A DNA stretch of 64,000 bases from Marasmius tenuissimus (GCA_029532415.1 JAQOTA010000046.1:1798001-1862000); one strand, 5' to 3'. Shown: positions 43,741 through 55,141, numbered from the stretch's first letter. Translations and numbers: made by a program. The notes: generated from the sequence alone by a model not told the origin.

Positions 43741-46700
43741 TCAATCGAGAGAAAACAAGAGACCACCCTTCTAAGGCAAGCACTTAGTAAAAGGAGGTGA
43801 AGAAAGTGGAAAAGAGGACTTACACGAGAAGGACCGGCAGCAGGGGCGGGAGTGCCAGTAGGGAACTCAGAAGTGGAAGGGATCATCAGAACGTCACCCT
43901 GAGCCTGGTTCCGAAGGTAGGGGGTGCCATCTGTGTGCCGACCAAACTGAAAAGGTTCGGGGAGTTCAGAGAAGTCCCATCCGAAAACCGAGCATAGCTG
44001 CATGATAGTCGGCATGCTGAGCTGGAAGTTGGGGTCGTTGCGGGAGAGAACTCGAAGTATGTCTCGAGGGTCGCGACAGCACTCCCGAAGCTTCGCAACC
44101 AAAGCGGCATCACGATCGGCGAGCCGTTGGATCTCGGTGTCCAAATCGTTCCGAGTGTTGATAAGCCTCTCGACGGTGCGCCGACCATTGGCGATCTCCT
44201 CGAATTGACGGCTCAGTCCTAAGAAAAGAGGATCAGAACTGTAGGAAATGGACGGGGAAAGACACGTACCAGCCTCACTACTTTCACCCCAGCCTGCGCA
44301 GAGCTCTTTCATCTTGTCGAATTCCTCCGACGGACAGCTCATCACGCACGAGAGCTTCTTCTGCACGCAGAAGAGACACTTCCGCGAGTTGGATAGATGC
44401 TGCTCGTCATCGGCAGGAAACGGGACGCAGGTCTCTGGGTGGAGCACGCAGCTGAAACACACCAGCTTTGAGCGACCCAGAGCGGGCTGAATTAAGAATC
44501 AGAGTCAAGACTTTGAGAAAGGAATGAGGCGGAAGTACTCACTGCACGCATTGGAGCCGTGGCGTTAACAAAGTGGTTAACGTGGAGGTCAAGTTGACCT
44601 GGGACCGAGAGGTAGCCACGGAGGTCTGTGGGACAAGATTAGAGAGAATAGAGAAGAGATGAGTCTGGGAGACTTACCTTGGATAACTCCGTCGGGAACT
44701 CCAGATTGACCTTTCGACAAGAAATAACCATTGACGGGGTCCCAGAACTCGGGCCTCTCCTCGTCGGCATTGTTGGTACCGGGGAGTGAGGTCCAGAGTG
44801 GAGCAGGCTGGGAAATAAGTCAGAGCCAGGAAATAAGCCGAGTAAAGGGGATGAGACTCACCGACTTATTGGGGGTGCCAAGAACAGAGTCCGCGTCGCG
44901 AATTTCCATATCGTCAGGGGATTTGAAGTCGGGAGGGGGTGTTCCGTACTGAGGGCGCTCATAGAAACGCGCACGGGAACGAGAACCGGAGTGCTTATGA
45001 GCCGGCCCCTTTCCCTTCGCCTTGCTGGAGGTCTTCGCCTTCTTAGCGGGAGGAGAGTCGGATCCACTGGACTCCTCATCTTCAGAAGCGGGAGCTGCCG
45101 CAGCAGACATCGAGCGAGCTCGAGCAGGATGCTGAGGCTCCGGGGTGGAGACGCGCTTCCGCTTTGACGTCAAAGGACCGGATGAGGGACGCATCTGAGG
45201 ATAAAAAGGATGAGAAGAAAGAATGATGAAGCCAAGAAAAAATAAAAACTTACGGTGGGTATGACCGCCGTGGAACTACCTGGGCGCCTCGGAGCGTTCA
45301 CAGTTCGGCCAATTCGAGTCTGAATGAAACTGAGTTAGGCCAAAGTAACAGGAGTGAAGGGGAAGAAGAAATGACCTTGACTACCACCGCGGAAGGAGGA
45401 ATCGGAGGTGGGGTTTCTGAACGAGGACGAGGAACTCGGGGGTTCCCCAAGTTCTTCAGGGCGGACAGAGCCTCCCGGCGCTCCTTAACCTCACGACTGG
45501 ACATGGAGTGTTCCTCGATGTCTTTGTCGTCCCCCTCTCCATCACCGGCCTCGTCTTCGATAGCCATGTTATTCTGAACGAATAAGAAATTAGAAACAGA
45601 AATGGAAATAGGATTTTGAAGGAGCTTACTGAAGTGAAACCACCATCAGCTGATGGCTCGGAAGCTTCGATCACGGCCATGTCGGCATCCTCATAATCGG
45701 CACGAGATATGAGGGGACGAGTCTGGAGTGATGGAGCCATCTCTCCCTCCTCGTCAGAATCAATATCTGAAGAGGAAGAGGTGGATCGGCGCTGTGGTGA
45801 AGAGTTAGTAATAAGACCCAAAATCAAAAGGAAAAGAATATTAGAACTCACCCTGGATCGAGGACCCCAGTGTTTATGATTTGGAGACAAGGGGTGACGA
45901 ATGCGCGGTCGACGGTGAGAAGGAAGAAGGATCGGAGTCGGCATGATATCTTCGAGTCGTTGAGAAAGGACGAACCTGTTGATTTCCTCCGCAGGAACTG
46001 GAGGAGGCTCAAAATCGTCGTAGTCCGAAGAGGAAGTAACGGCCTGAGGGTCTTCAGGTGGATCAGGGACAACGTAGGATGAGCCGCGAGACGAGGAATC
46101 GTGAGTGGGGACATGCTCCTCCGAAGCGCTGACTGCGTCGGAGGAGTCATCGTCAGAACTTCCGCACTCAACGACCCTGGATGGGCCAGCTTGAACAGTA
46201 TCGTTGTTGTCGTCGTCGCTGGCATCGACGTCGATGGTACCAAGATGTTGAGAAGGAGCCGGCGGTGTGGAGGGCTTCAAGGACAAGAAGTGACGGTCCA
46301 TGGCGGCGTCAGGAAGTTTGGAAAGGTCGAAGGGCTGTATGTGAAGGAATTAATGGAAATGAAAATAAGGAAAGAAGGGCCGAGCTTACAGAACAGCCTT
46401 GCCGCCGAAGCTTGTGCCGCTGAGCATGCGACTGAGGCCACCAAGCTTTGACAGCCTTTTTGAACGCTTCGGAGGCGTTGAAGTGGGAGTGACAGGCATC
46501 AAAGAGGGTAAGGATGAAGGAACCGGCAAAGGTGTCCTCCATCCCTCCACTCTCTGATCTAAGCCGGGAAAGTTGAAGCTGAATAGAGATTTAGTCAAAC
46601 GGAAAGAGAGAGATTGATAGAAATTTCTCACCAAGATCCTCTTGTGCTTGGTGAACAGCTCGCGGAGCTCGGTGCGAGAATTGCTCTGGTGAAGAGCGGC

Positions 46701-46814
46701 GCCGAGTTTGCGGAAAGTAAGGAGAAAGTCATAGAGGGGAGAGATGAAAGGAAAAAAATCGGCAGGGATGTCGTAGTTTTGAAGGGCGAGGGTGACGAGG
46801 TTCGGAGGAGCCAT
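43741..46814 (-). CDS. Antisense intron-containing gene 2 inside the Gypsy element, Zn(II)2Cys6-like cluster
   Basis: About a dozen exons run from the ATG at 46814 (MAPPNLVTLALQNYDIPADF) to TGA at 43743-43741, joined in frame by short GT-AG introns. The N-terminal part (~120 aa) is helical (LYDFLLTFRKLGAALHQSN). A long Ser/Asp/Glu/Pro-rich region with basic patches follows (SKRKRVSTPEPQHPARARS). Near the C-terminus six cysteines have the spacing C-X2-C-X6-C-X16-C-X2-C-X6-C (CFSCVLHPETC...CLFCVQKKLSC). That is the fungal binuclear zinc cluster pattern, though with a long middle loop. It is followed by a probable coiled coil (LSRQFEEIANGRRTVERLIN). DNA binding is inferred, not shown. The product could regulate the element or host genes. 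Confidence 0.6.
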
Positions 46815-47320
46815 TGGGGAGTCTGCGGAAGTGGGGAAAATATGGGGACTTAGCGAGAAAAACGCAAGTCTTATATAGCCTCAGAAGCACCCCCTCGGCT
46901 AAGTTCAAAACTCAACCACAACCGCCACATTCGGCAATTTGCGTGACCTACGGGAATAACCGACGGGAACCTCCGCAGTCTGACTCAACTATGACTTCAG
47001 AAGCTGACTGATGGACTTAGAAATATTCGTGACTTGGAAGTTGAACCATTCGAAGTCACTAGGATGATTGGAAGTTCACTTGATTTGGAAATAGAATATT
47101 GGGGAAGGTTCTGGGACCCGGGTATGATCAGATCGCCCTAGCAACGAGTGATCGGCTGTGCTCTGACCAGCGGAAATTAATTGGAAGACCTACCTCTGAA
47201 GAACAGAGGGTCGGAAGTCGTCTGATGGCGTGGGAAACCGTCAATAAAGAAAGAAGGATGCGCGCTAGAGCCCCTCCGCTCGTACAAACACTAGACCGGG
47301 GACGGTCTGGAGTTTGCTTT

Positions 47321-47328
47321 GGGGGAGA
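47321..47328 (+). promoter_or_regulatory. Gypsy polypurine tract
   Basis: GGGGGAGA directly precedes the TG of the 3' LTR, the expected plus-strand primer. Confidence 0.8.
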
Positions 47329-50031
47329 TGTAGCGCCTGCTATTAAAAAGCAGCTTCGGAGCCTTGTTTTGTGCGATTTTAGCATAAAACAGATAAGAAA
47401 TGACTAGGTAATACGAGTACTAGAGCGAGTCCCGAGCGGCTAGTAAAAGGCTCAGATCCTAGCATAAGGAGAGAATAGCGCCTCGGAGGTGTCTCTCCTT
47501 ATCTCTGAAAACTGTAGGAGTCGTATAACTGACGAAAGTATCACTTCGGAGGCACGACTAGGACCTGTAGTCATAACAAGGGAATATCTCCAGTGGCTCG
47601 GAGGCATCGTACTAAGGATTAGAATAACAGAATCAGACTTAACGAAGACCCGTACTAGTAGGGATAGACAGAGGAGGTCACCGCGGAAGCATGGATGGTC
47701 GGAGAGAGAGACTAAGTCGAGCCTCAGAAGCTTGGTATAAGGTCGAGGCCTCGCTTTGGAGGCATGATTGATTCAAGTATACTAGGTATACTACAGGTTA
47801 CGCTAGTCATCCATATTGGCTAGAGCTACCTCATCCCAACCAAAGTAATTATCTACGTCGGAATCTTCAGGATAATAAGAATCAATGAAGGTTTCATGAT
47901 CTAGATAATCGGTATAGAATGGATCGCATAAAATAGGATTATAGAAAGAAAAGGATCGAGAGAGCCAACGACCCATGACAGGGGAATACTGGAAGAACGA
48001 GAGCTTGGTATAGTCAAGCTTCGGAGGTGCTGGGCACTCAGCACAGCTGACGACGGAGTCGATCCAAGCGTTGACGGCTCCAGGAGTACGAGCGGTTTTG
48101 AAGTCGAGGAATCCCACTCGAGCAATGGACTCGGCGACCATGTCGATGATAGACCTAGCGTCGTGAGGAATGAAGTGGTCAAAGGTGTCCTCGCAGAGAT
48201 AGATTTCGTCCTGGATCATGTCGTAACGAATCACGTAGCCCCAGTAGACGGATCTGTGGCGACTGAGGAAGAACTGCTGGAAGATGATTCCAAGGATAGC
48301 TTCTCGTTCTGCGTCGAGTGGAATGGGTAGGATGATGCGGCGCTCCTTGATCTTATCAGAGTAATCTTCTGGATACCACCAGAGCTTATACAACTCTGGA
48401 GAGGAAGTCAGAAGGCCGCCTCGGAATCTAGAAAGTAGAAAGGCTTACTATAGAGTAAGTTGCGAAAGTGGTCTTCAATGTTATGCAAGCGTGCCATAGT
48501 ACGCTCGGGGAAAAGTAAGCAAGGAATTGGGACAACCTAGCACTTGCTTTTACTGACCTCTGGACTGGCCGCTGAAATGGAAATTTTACTTCGGAAACTA
48601 GGAAATTAGCGCTTCGGAGGCGTGGATCCGAACCAGGCACTGGGCGCTAAACAATGATCGAGAAGTGATCGAAGGAGTTGCACCGTCGAGGTACCTCCCT
48701 TATACTCGTACATGGAGATATTGACTGTACTAAGGGCATAGTTGGTGCTGGTGGCAAAACACAGTGCTCAACTGCACTGGGAGGCAAGGGACTGGAAAGA
48801 AAGGAATGGTGTACCAAAGAATCGAGTGGGAGTTCTGGCTGAACCATTGAACTATTACCCGGTATCCAAGGCACCAAGATTGGATATAGTGGGCGGCCAT
48901 ATGGATGGCAGGACCCCAGAATTATCCGAGCTACGGAAAGGACATCGACCTGGCTATGGACGGCTGGGTAACTCCATGAATATAGGCATCTAGTAGCACT
49001 TCGGAGGCAGGTACTTTGCTTCAGACGAAGGGAGTATATGCTTCGGAGGCAAACAGAACAGGATGACCTACGACGATTGAAGGGTCTAGAACCGGAGAAT
49101 CAATGCTGCGGAGGCAGATAGGCAGAACGGAACCATCGATAGGAGAGACCCGGAAGAAAAGAATGTTAGAGAATGTTCGAGGCTGATGATACTTCCGAAG
49201 CAAATTATTGGTTTTGACTTTGGGGTTCAAAAGCGTAGATTAAACACAAAACTCTCCAAGTATATTCCAAAGTAGGTAGTTTATGCCTCCGAGGCATGGT
49301 TTATTCGATATTTGTACAATTAGGTAGAATTAGAGCCTCCTAGGGTATATAAGCAGTGGGGTTTTCATCAAGAATCCCCAAGCAATCCGTACGATTAGTA
49401 TTCAGAGGATACGAAGCTATTCCACTTGTTGGGTAGTCAGTTGACTCGGGAGCGCTTCTGGAGAGACATTAGAACGGAATAGAACTTTGTTTGCCCAAAC
49501 CTAGAAAATCCATTGAACACTTGCTTGACCTTGACTTTGCATTGTTTGTCTGCGACGCCGACTTGACTGGCTGAGCTATTGTTGAACTTCCGAAGCTAAT
49601 TGGGCTGAGGATATTGTTCGCCGTTGACAGTTGGTCTTCGGTCATTGACAGACTTGATTGGAGTCTTATTGCCATTGTTTGATTTGATTGTCTTGTTGCC
49701 CCTCGCTGTTCGAGTGGTTCTGAAGCTAGTTGAAGCCTAAGAACGCACTTCCGAAGCACCAAACAAAACTCTACGCTCCCCGAAGCAACCTATAAACCTC
49801 TCTTCCGAACCCCACTTTTGACCTCCGAACTGGTTTCAGCGGCGAAGCTACCTTAGTTGGATAGTTTCTTGAGTCAGATTTCCTTCAGCCTACTATTGCA
49901 GTCTGGCTAAGAGCGGAACCTACGATCAACGCCGATCCCCGATTCCCGCACCCTTCAGCTACACTCTTGAGTGTTGGGAGGATTTGACCTACGAGTTAGA
50001 TTTTATTATACACCGCGAGTGGCGCTTTACA
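47329..50031 (+). repeat. Gypsy 3' LTR
   Basis: 2703 bp. It differs from the 5' LTR at, for example, 48693 (C for T), 49215 (G for A), 49318 (A for G) and one extra C near 48914. The TATA box equivalent lies at about 49344. Its right end abuts the last seen exon of the DUF6589-like gene. Confidence 0.9.
47803..48393 (-). CDS. Antisense ORF inside the 3' LTR, up to 196 codons
   Basis: Second copy of the LTR ORF at 30148-30738, with the same protein. Here it lies about 1 kb upstream, on the same strand, of the antisense genes starting at 46814 and 42959. It could be the first gene of an antisense set running leftward from the 3' LTR. Function unknown. Confidence 0.4.
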   Translation of the reverse strand: MYKLWWYPEDYSDKIKERRIILPIPLDAEREAILGIIFQQFFLSRHRSVYWGYVIRYDMIQDEIYLCEDTFDHFIPHDARSIIDMVAESIARVGFLDFKTARTPGAVNAWIDSVVSCAECPAPPKLDYTKLSFFQYSPVMGRWLSRSFSFYNPILCDPFYTDYLDHETFIDSYYPEDSDVDNYFGWDEVALANMDD

Positions 50032-52396
50032 CCGTGACCAGAGAATATGGTCTATAGTAGTAACGTTGGTGAGTTTTTATGCTACAAGTTGCTGCCAGTT
50101 GCCTGCAACTTACCTTGGTATACAGATTGTTATACTCCTGAAGCCAGTCGAATGGCCGAAATCCATCTGAAGTCCCCTTGCTGTTGAATAGCCAATTGCG
50201 TAGGACAGCTGCCCGTAAACGTGGGGGGTATCGACGATTGAGATCAAATAGAAACCGCGTAAGGTGAGCTGCATATTTATGCTTCCCTGATGCCGGAAAG
50301 ATAGGAATCCACCATGAGAGAAGCTCAAGTACACGGCCTACATCTCCATATTTGATGGATCGGCAAAGTTCAATATAGAGGAGCAAGTGCTGAAGCCGTA
50401 ACATTAGACTCTCGAAGACCAAATCCCGTTCTTTGAGATTCCGGCGTCGCTGCTGAGGAAAGTTGGAGTTGGGTATGTATCGTTCTACCATCTCTTCCGA
50501 AAGGCTGACAATCTGTTCCCAGGATGGCTTCGATTCCCCCATGACTTGAGGTTATCATGACTGAACCTCTTCCGCGTCTCCACTCTCCATATATTGAGTA
50601 CATCGGCCCATAATGCGTGATGGGCCACATTGTGCATTGAATGATACGAGGGACCGTTCTTTGAGGTAAACTCTCCCGTGGCCTTCGGTCGAAGTATGTT
50701 GATGTAGTTAAACAAGCCTAGATCTTCACTACGGTCTGCATGAGGCAATATGTGAAGACGCCAAATTGCATTGGCTGCTGCCATCAGGACATGGAACAAA
50801 CCCACGACAAACAGAACGTTATCGAGACGGTTCTTTGCAGTCGCTTCGATCCTTCTCGATCTCCGAAGACCATCAATCCGCTCCTTCGTGGCAAGATCCC
50901 CGTGAATAAAAGTGAGATACTCGTCGTGGACACTCTCGGGTACATTCCTTTGATGATATAGGTTCTCCAGAACCTCCCAGTTCCCATCATAGGTTCCCTC
51001 GTTTGCATCGATAGCACTCGCGGGAATGCTAACATCCTTTTCCGCGTATGACAGCCCCTCTACAACCTCTGGTTTCCCCAACCGGGCCTTGAATACCGAA
51101 AAGATGTCGCCTCCCTGCTCTACTAGGATTGCTCGTAAATGCCACGCAAAGACATCTTTCATAGTTTTGCCGGCCTTCTGTGCTCGAGGTAGGATGTCGG
51201 TAAATGAGGGCGTAAGGGTGGTACGGTTTTCTGGCCGGATGTCGTCGTTGAATGGGCTGGTGAGTCGTAACTCCTTCACAAATCGAAGGTCCTGATCAGG
51301 ATTGATGTCTCTGTAGTTAACAAAGGTCGCGGCGGTAGCACTCCAATGAACTTTGCGGTTCTCGACAGTTGGTTGCGCCACATTAAAGTCCATGTCAAAG
51401 TTGTCATGGATGCTATTGAGGACGTTAGGAAGAGACCGTAGGCGGCGCTTTGCCTCCATGCTGAGTGAGTTGTTGATGTTACGGATGCTTTGGTTCGATA
51501 CTGATAGTCCCATATGAGAGACAAGCTCCAGGACAATCTCGGGCGTGTGTTTTGACTCCAGAAAGTAGCCGACAAAACATTGAAGGGAGTTGAACCGCTC
51601 ATTTGAGCTCTGTCCCAGAATAGAGATGATAACAACGCGCTTCTACAACCGGTAAGTAAATTTTTAGTCAATAGACACGGTAATAAATACTCACAATTGC
51701 GACAAGTGCACGGTCTCGTGCTGCACGGTTTTGGGTACGCCGTGTTTGTTTTTTTCTAGGCGTATCCAACGGCAGGTCGACATTGCCCATGGGAACGTCT
51801 CCATTCTCATCTATCTGCCCTTCAGATGTCTCATTCGGCTCGTCCTCCTCACTTTCCGAGTCCGAGTATACAAAATCCTCCTCATCCTCTGTGTCCAAGT
51901 CAGATTCATACTCCTCGTCGTTGCCCTGGACAGAACCACTGACACCCGTATCATAGACCTTCCGACGCTCGCCATTGACGTCAAGAAGAGTCAACAGGAG
52001 TTTCCATAGCCCCGGACAACTCTCCTGCATGATAACGCTGAGATCTTCAATACAGAAGTTCTCCATTTGTTCAAGAGTAGCGGTGCGTGCGCCAAAATGA
52101 AGTCCTCGGCTCTTTTGAATGAGCGCGCTAATCTCGTTCCGATAAACCTTCTCGGAAGTCAGAAGGGCTTGACTGTATGCTGTCTCCGGTGCTTTTTCTT
52201 CGAGGAGCGCCAGTACGAGAGATACATTCTGAGCCTCAGTCAGACTTCTGTGGTGCCGTATCATTGACCTGATATTATGCCCGTGCCGTAGAGTTTGGAG
52301 AAGTAATTCGAGCATAGACACATTGTTATTATCGAGTATTTTCGTGACATCGTTGACCCATTTCAATGCACTGGCCTCGTAGAAGGCGTGGGCCAT
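50032..52396 (-). pseudogene. DUF6589-like protein gene, 3' end removed by the Gypsy LTR
   Basis: The ATG at 52396 gives MAHAFYEASALKWVNDVTKI. The N-terminal ~230 residues include an acidic linker (DLDTEDEEDFVYSDSESEED) and a basic QTRRTQNRAARDRALVAI. After an intron (~51695-51637) comes VVIISILGQSSNERFNSLQC. The large conserved part (LVSHMGLSVSNQSIRNINNS, DILPRAQKAGKTMKDVFAWH, GLFHVLMAAANAIWRLHILP, NGPSYHSMHNVAHHALWADV) leads to FRPFDWLQEYNNLYTK. A last intron (50113-50052) precedes a 20-base exon (TIFSGHG) cut at 50031/50032. The pattern resembles DUF6589 proteins, which are multi-copy in mushroom genomes and have no known function. An upstream first exon near 52490-52540 is possible. It starts about 220 bp inside the right TIR. 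Confidence 0.65.
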
Positions 52397-52618
52397 CGAC
52401 TCAGAGTTGGAAGTGCGGTGCTGTATAAAATATGAACACGGACTCAATTTACTTTCAGGCCAAGTTTTCGGACAGAAAAGGCCTTACATATCGTTGTGAG
52501 TTTGTCTGGCTGTTTTATTTTTCTCAGATCTCAATGAGACTGACAGTACAAAATTCTGCTTTTCAAGTTGCGACGGTATGAGGGGACTGGACACAAAAGC
52601 CGTAGCCAAACAAGATGC

Positions 52619-52802
52619 AACAAATCCTGCAAGTTATGCCAGCCGTCTTTGGGGCTTAGCAAAAAAAATAAGGTTCAAAAAATTCGACCATTACATCATA
52701 CATCAATCTCGTTCGGCAAATTCCCTCATATGAAACCTGCGCGACTCATTCCCTCGGATTCATTTTTTTTGCTGCCCCAAGGACGGGTGGGAAGGAGCCT
52801 GG
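52619..52802 (-). repeat. Right terminal inverted repeat
   Basis: Reverse complement of the left TIR (23898-24084). The end reads AGCCTGG followed by GAAGAAG, the duplicated target heptamer. The same internal fold-back (A8 with GGGGC against GCCCC with T8) is present. Confidence 0.8.
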
Positions 52803-52809
52803 GAAGAAG

Positions 52810-55141
52810 CAGAAGATTCACTGTCACGTCACTCTGTCACAGCGGCGAAACGTCGCAGGCAAGGGACCTCGGCCCGGCCCCGAGCACTGACAGAGTCGGA
52901 AAATCGCGAAAAAGTTCGTAGGTGCCATCTGATTCTGCATGCTTCCGCGACGTTCCTTTGCTACGCAACCACACTTCCCTTCATATTTCTGGTTGATTTG
53001 TGCAAAGAAACTTTCCCGTCATCAATTGTCACCCAGGTACCAGGAGTAGGATCGAGGTGGAATGGAACGCATCGAGCACTGGTGCGCAATACACCAGTTA
53101 TATCTCTTCCCGGATCTCGTTCTCTTTACTATTGCTTCTAGGAACCACATGTCATCGAGCTTAAGCTTCGCAAGATGAGTTTCAAGGCTTCAAGAGAGTA
53201 TTGAGCTCAAATGGTTTACAGCATCAAAGAAAATTGCAACACAGAATGATACTGGGGACAGATCAAAGTGATTCGGATGCTATTTTACTACTTGATGGTC
53301 CGGGTTCGTCTCCGAGCTCTTATTTGTTCAATATACCCCATACCCACTCCATAAAATGAAGCTTGCTACATGTATCCCTCGTAATGAACCAAGCAACCGT
53401 CACACAAGCTCCTACGCATCGAACGCTCCTCGTCCACGGCAAGATCTCAACCTCGGCCTTCTGATATTACTATGAAAGACCCGACCCCGTAGCACAGCTC
53501 TCAAACCTGTTCACGACGACATTGACAATTGACAGCATCGTGCTCTCTTTCGATATTACTTCGATATTGTTGTGCCCAACGTACCGCGATGGAAAGACCT
53601 CCTTGTCTTTGCCGGAAGAACAAAAAACGACCAGCGTATTCTGGGGGCCTGTTGATGTTTGAGCCGGGTCCATACGGTGACGAGGACGAGTATTAATGAA
53701 TACTGAATATTCGATTACTGGTCATTGCCACCCAACAAGAACGAAGAGGAAATAGACCGTCCCGAAACTAGGACGAGCCTGTGTGAGGTAGACAATGGCG
53801 TCGTCTGCCGACAAGCTACCACACGACGATTGCGGTGATAGTTCTGGAGTGTGAAGTCTATGCTGGATACTTCTCTCAAATTTCGTATGTCCACAAGTCC
53901 TCGGTTGCTGTAACGTCTTCCGATGATGACTCAATGTACTGTTTCGTTTGGCTGGATAGAGCACCATATACAAACCACCAATCTTAGATGGGTGTGGAGG
54001 TCAAAAAAAGACACTATCTAGCCGGGAGACGGCCGCCGATGTACCATTCCAATGATATGACTTGCGCTGGAAATGAGTGCATTCTCCAAGCTCTGACCTC
54101 TGCACCAAGCATGAATGGTGTTTGCGTAGGCGACAGCTCACACTTTCGAAGTGAGTGTTGTGACTCGTCCTGCAGACATATAAGTCACGAATGCTTAGTC
54201 TCGCTGAATCTGAACTGCTATCGGGACTCGAGGCACCCGAAAAATAGATGATAAGTCCGATTTGGTTCTTGTTCGATCTCATTGGCAGCGGCACTATCTG
54301 GCTGGCGGTACTTGTGTAGGAAGGAGACTAGAACGCTGATACTACTCTAGTCCTCACACACTGTAAACCACTCGGAAACGAAGGCGAAGGTGTGGCTTCC
54401 GGGTAGCCCCGAAAAGTGTTCGTGGGTACCTTGCACTAAGACGTCAATCAGTGACTCACGAATCATATTTACCACCCGCAGTACATCACAAGGAATCTCG
54501 AGAAACCGTCGTTCAAGTCGGACATGGAGATATTTATAGGGATCGGCTTTCGCAATACCGGAACGTTGGAGCCACGAAATTTTTCAGATCTGTTTATGAG
54601 GAGGTGTGGCTGTATTGAAGAGATGCAGAGTCAGGCGGGAGACTTGTTTACCTGCGCGAGATAAGGCAGCTCTGGAACCACTAAAGTGGATCTCATATTT
54701 CTGTTTCTCGGTGCATCTCCACTTCATGGCGATGTTGTCGGACGGCAGTGAGCCAGTCGTGCGGATGAAACCCATTTGATGCCAATATAACGCATGCCAA
54801 AGCTGCTGGCATGATAGAGCAATATGTGCACTATCAGAGCTCTGAAGACCTCGGCGATCAAGAACCGTGTCTCACCGGGGATGGCTATATACTGGGCCTA
54901 GGTTCGCGACGCTTTCGGACTCTGTATTTACTATCATGTCAAGGGTGTATGGTCTATATCTGTCTAAGCAGAGCTCGGCGGCCTTACACCCCTTCAACAT
55001 TACAATGCTGAATTACAACTTTCGACCTATACGCACTGCGTTGTGTAAGCAAGTCCATTCGGGTGTGCTAGAGTACCGTCTCATATAAAAGTAGAGCCTT
55101 ACTCTCCCTTAATAACCGACACAACTCGCCTTGGACGCAAC
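52810..55141. other. Intergenic, mostly diverged duplicated spacer
   Basis: 52810-53440 shows no match I can see elsewhere and no gene. From about 53440 to 55141 it is a decayed relative of 20780-22507 (F-box tail, CGAAGGCGA block, EMQSQAGDLFTCAR-coding block). Stops break all longer frames. Confidence 0.45.

Larger units (their letters stand above)
29674..50031 (+). mobile_element. Giant Ty3/gypsy retrotransposon, 20.4 kb with 2.7 kb LTRs
   Basis: LTRs are 29674-32375 and 47329-50031, each TGTAGCGCC...GGCGCTTTACA. I found about four substitutions plus one single-base length difference between them, so insertion is recent. Inside are a PBS, gag, protease, RT-RNase H and integrase on (+), then 6 kb with two spliced genes on (-), then a GGGGGAGA polypurine tract. 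Flanks share no 4-6 bp target duplication: CGCGA on the left, CCGTG on the right. Confidence 0.9.
23898..52802. mobile_element. Composite DNA-transposon-like element with ~185 bp TIRs, RecQ-like and DUF6589-like genes, filled by retroelements
   Basis: The ends 23898-24084 and 52619-52802 are inverted repeats of each other. The heptamer GAAGAAG lies immediately outside both ends (23891-23897 and 52803-52809), as expected for a target-site duplication. Just inside the left end, a RecQ-like helicase reading frame starts rightward. Just inside the right end, a DUF6589-like gene starts leftward. Both are cut by retroelements, so the native element is seen only as 23898-24281 plus 50032-52802. The remainder is two partial Copia elements and one full-length Gypsy element. 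I know of no described transposon family with this gene pair, but cannot search for one here. Confidence 0.65.
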
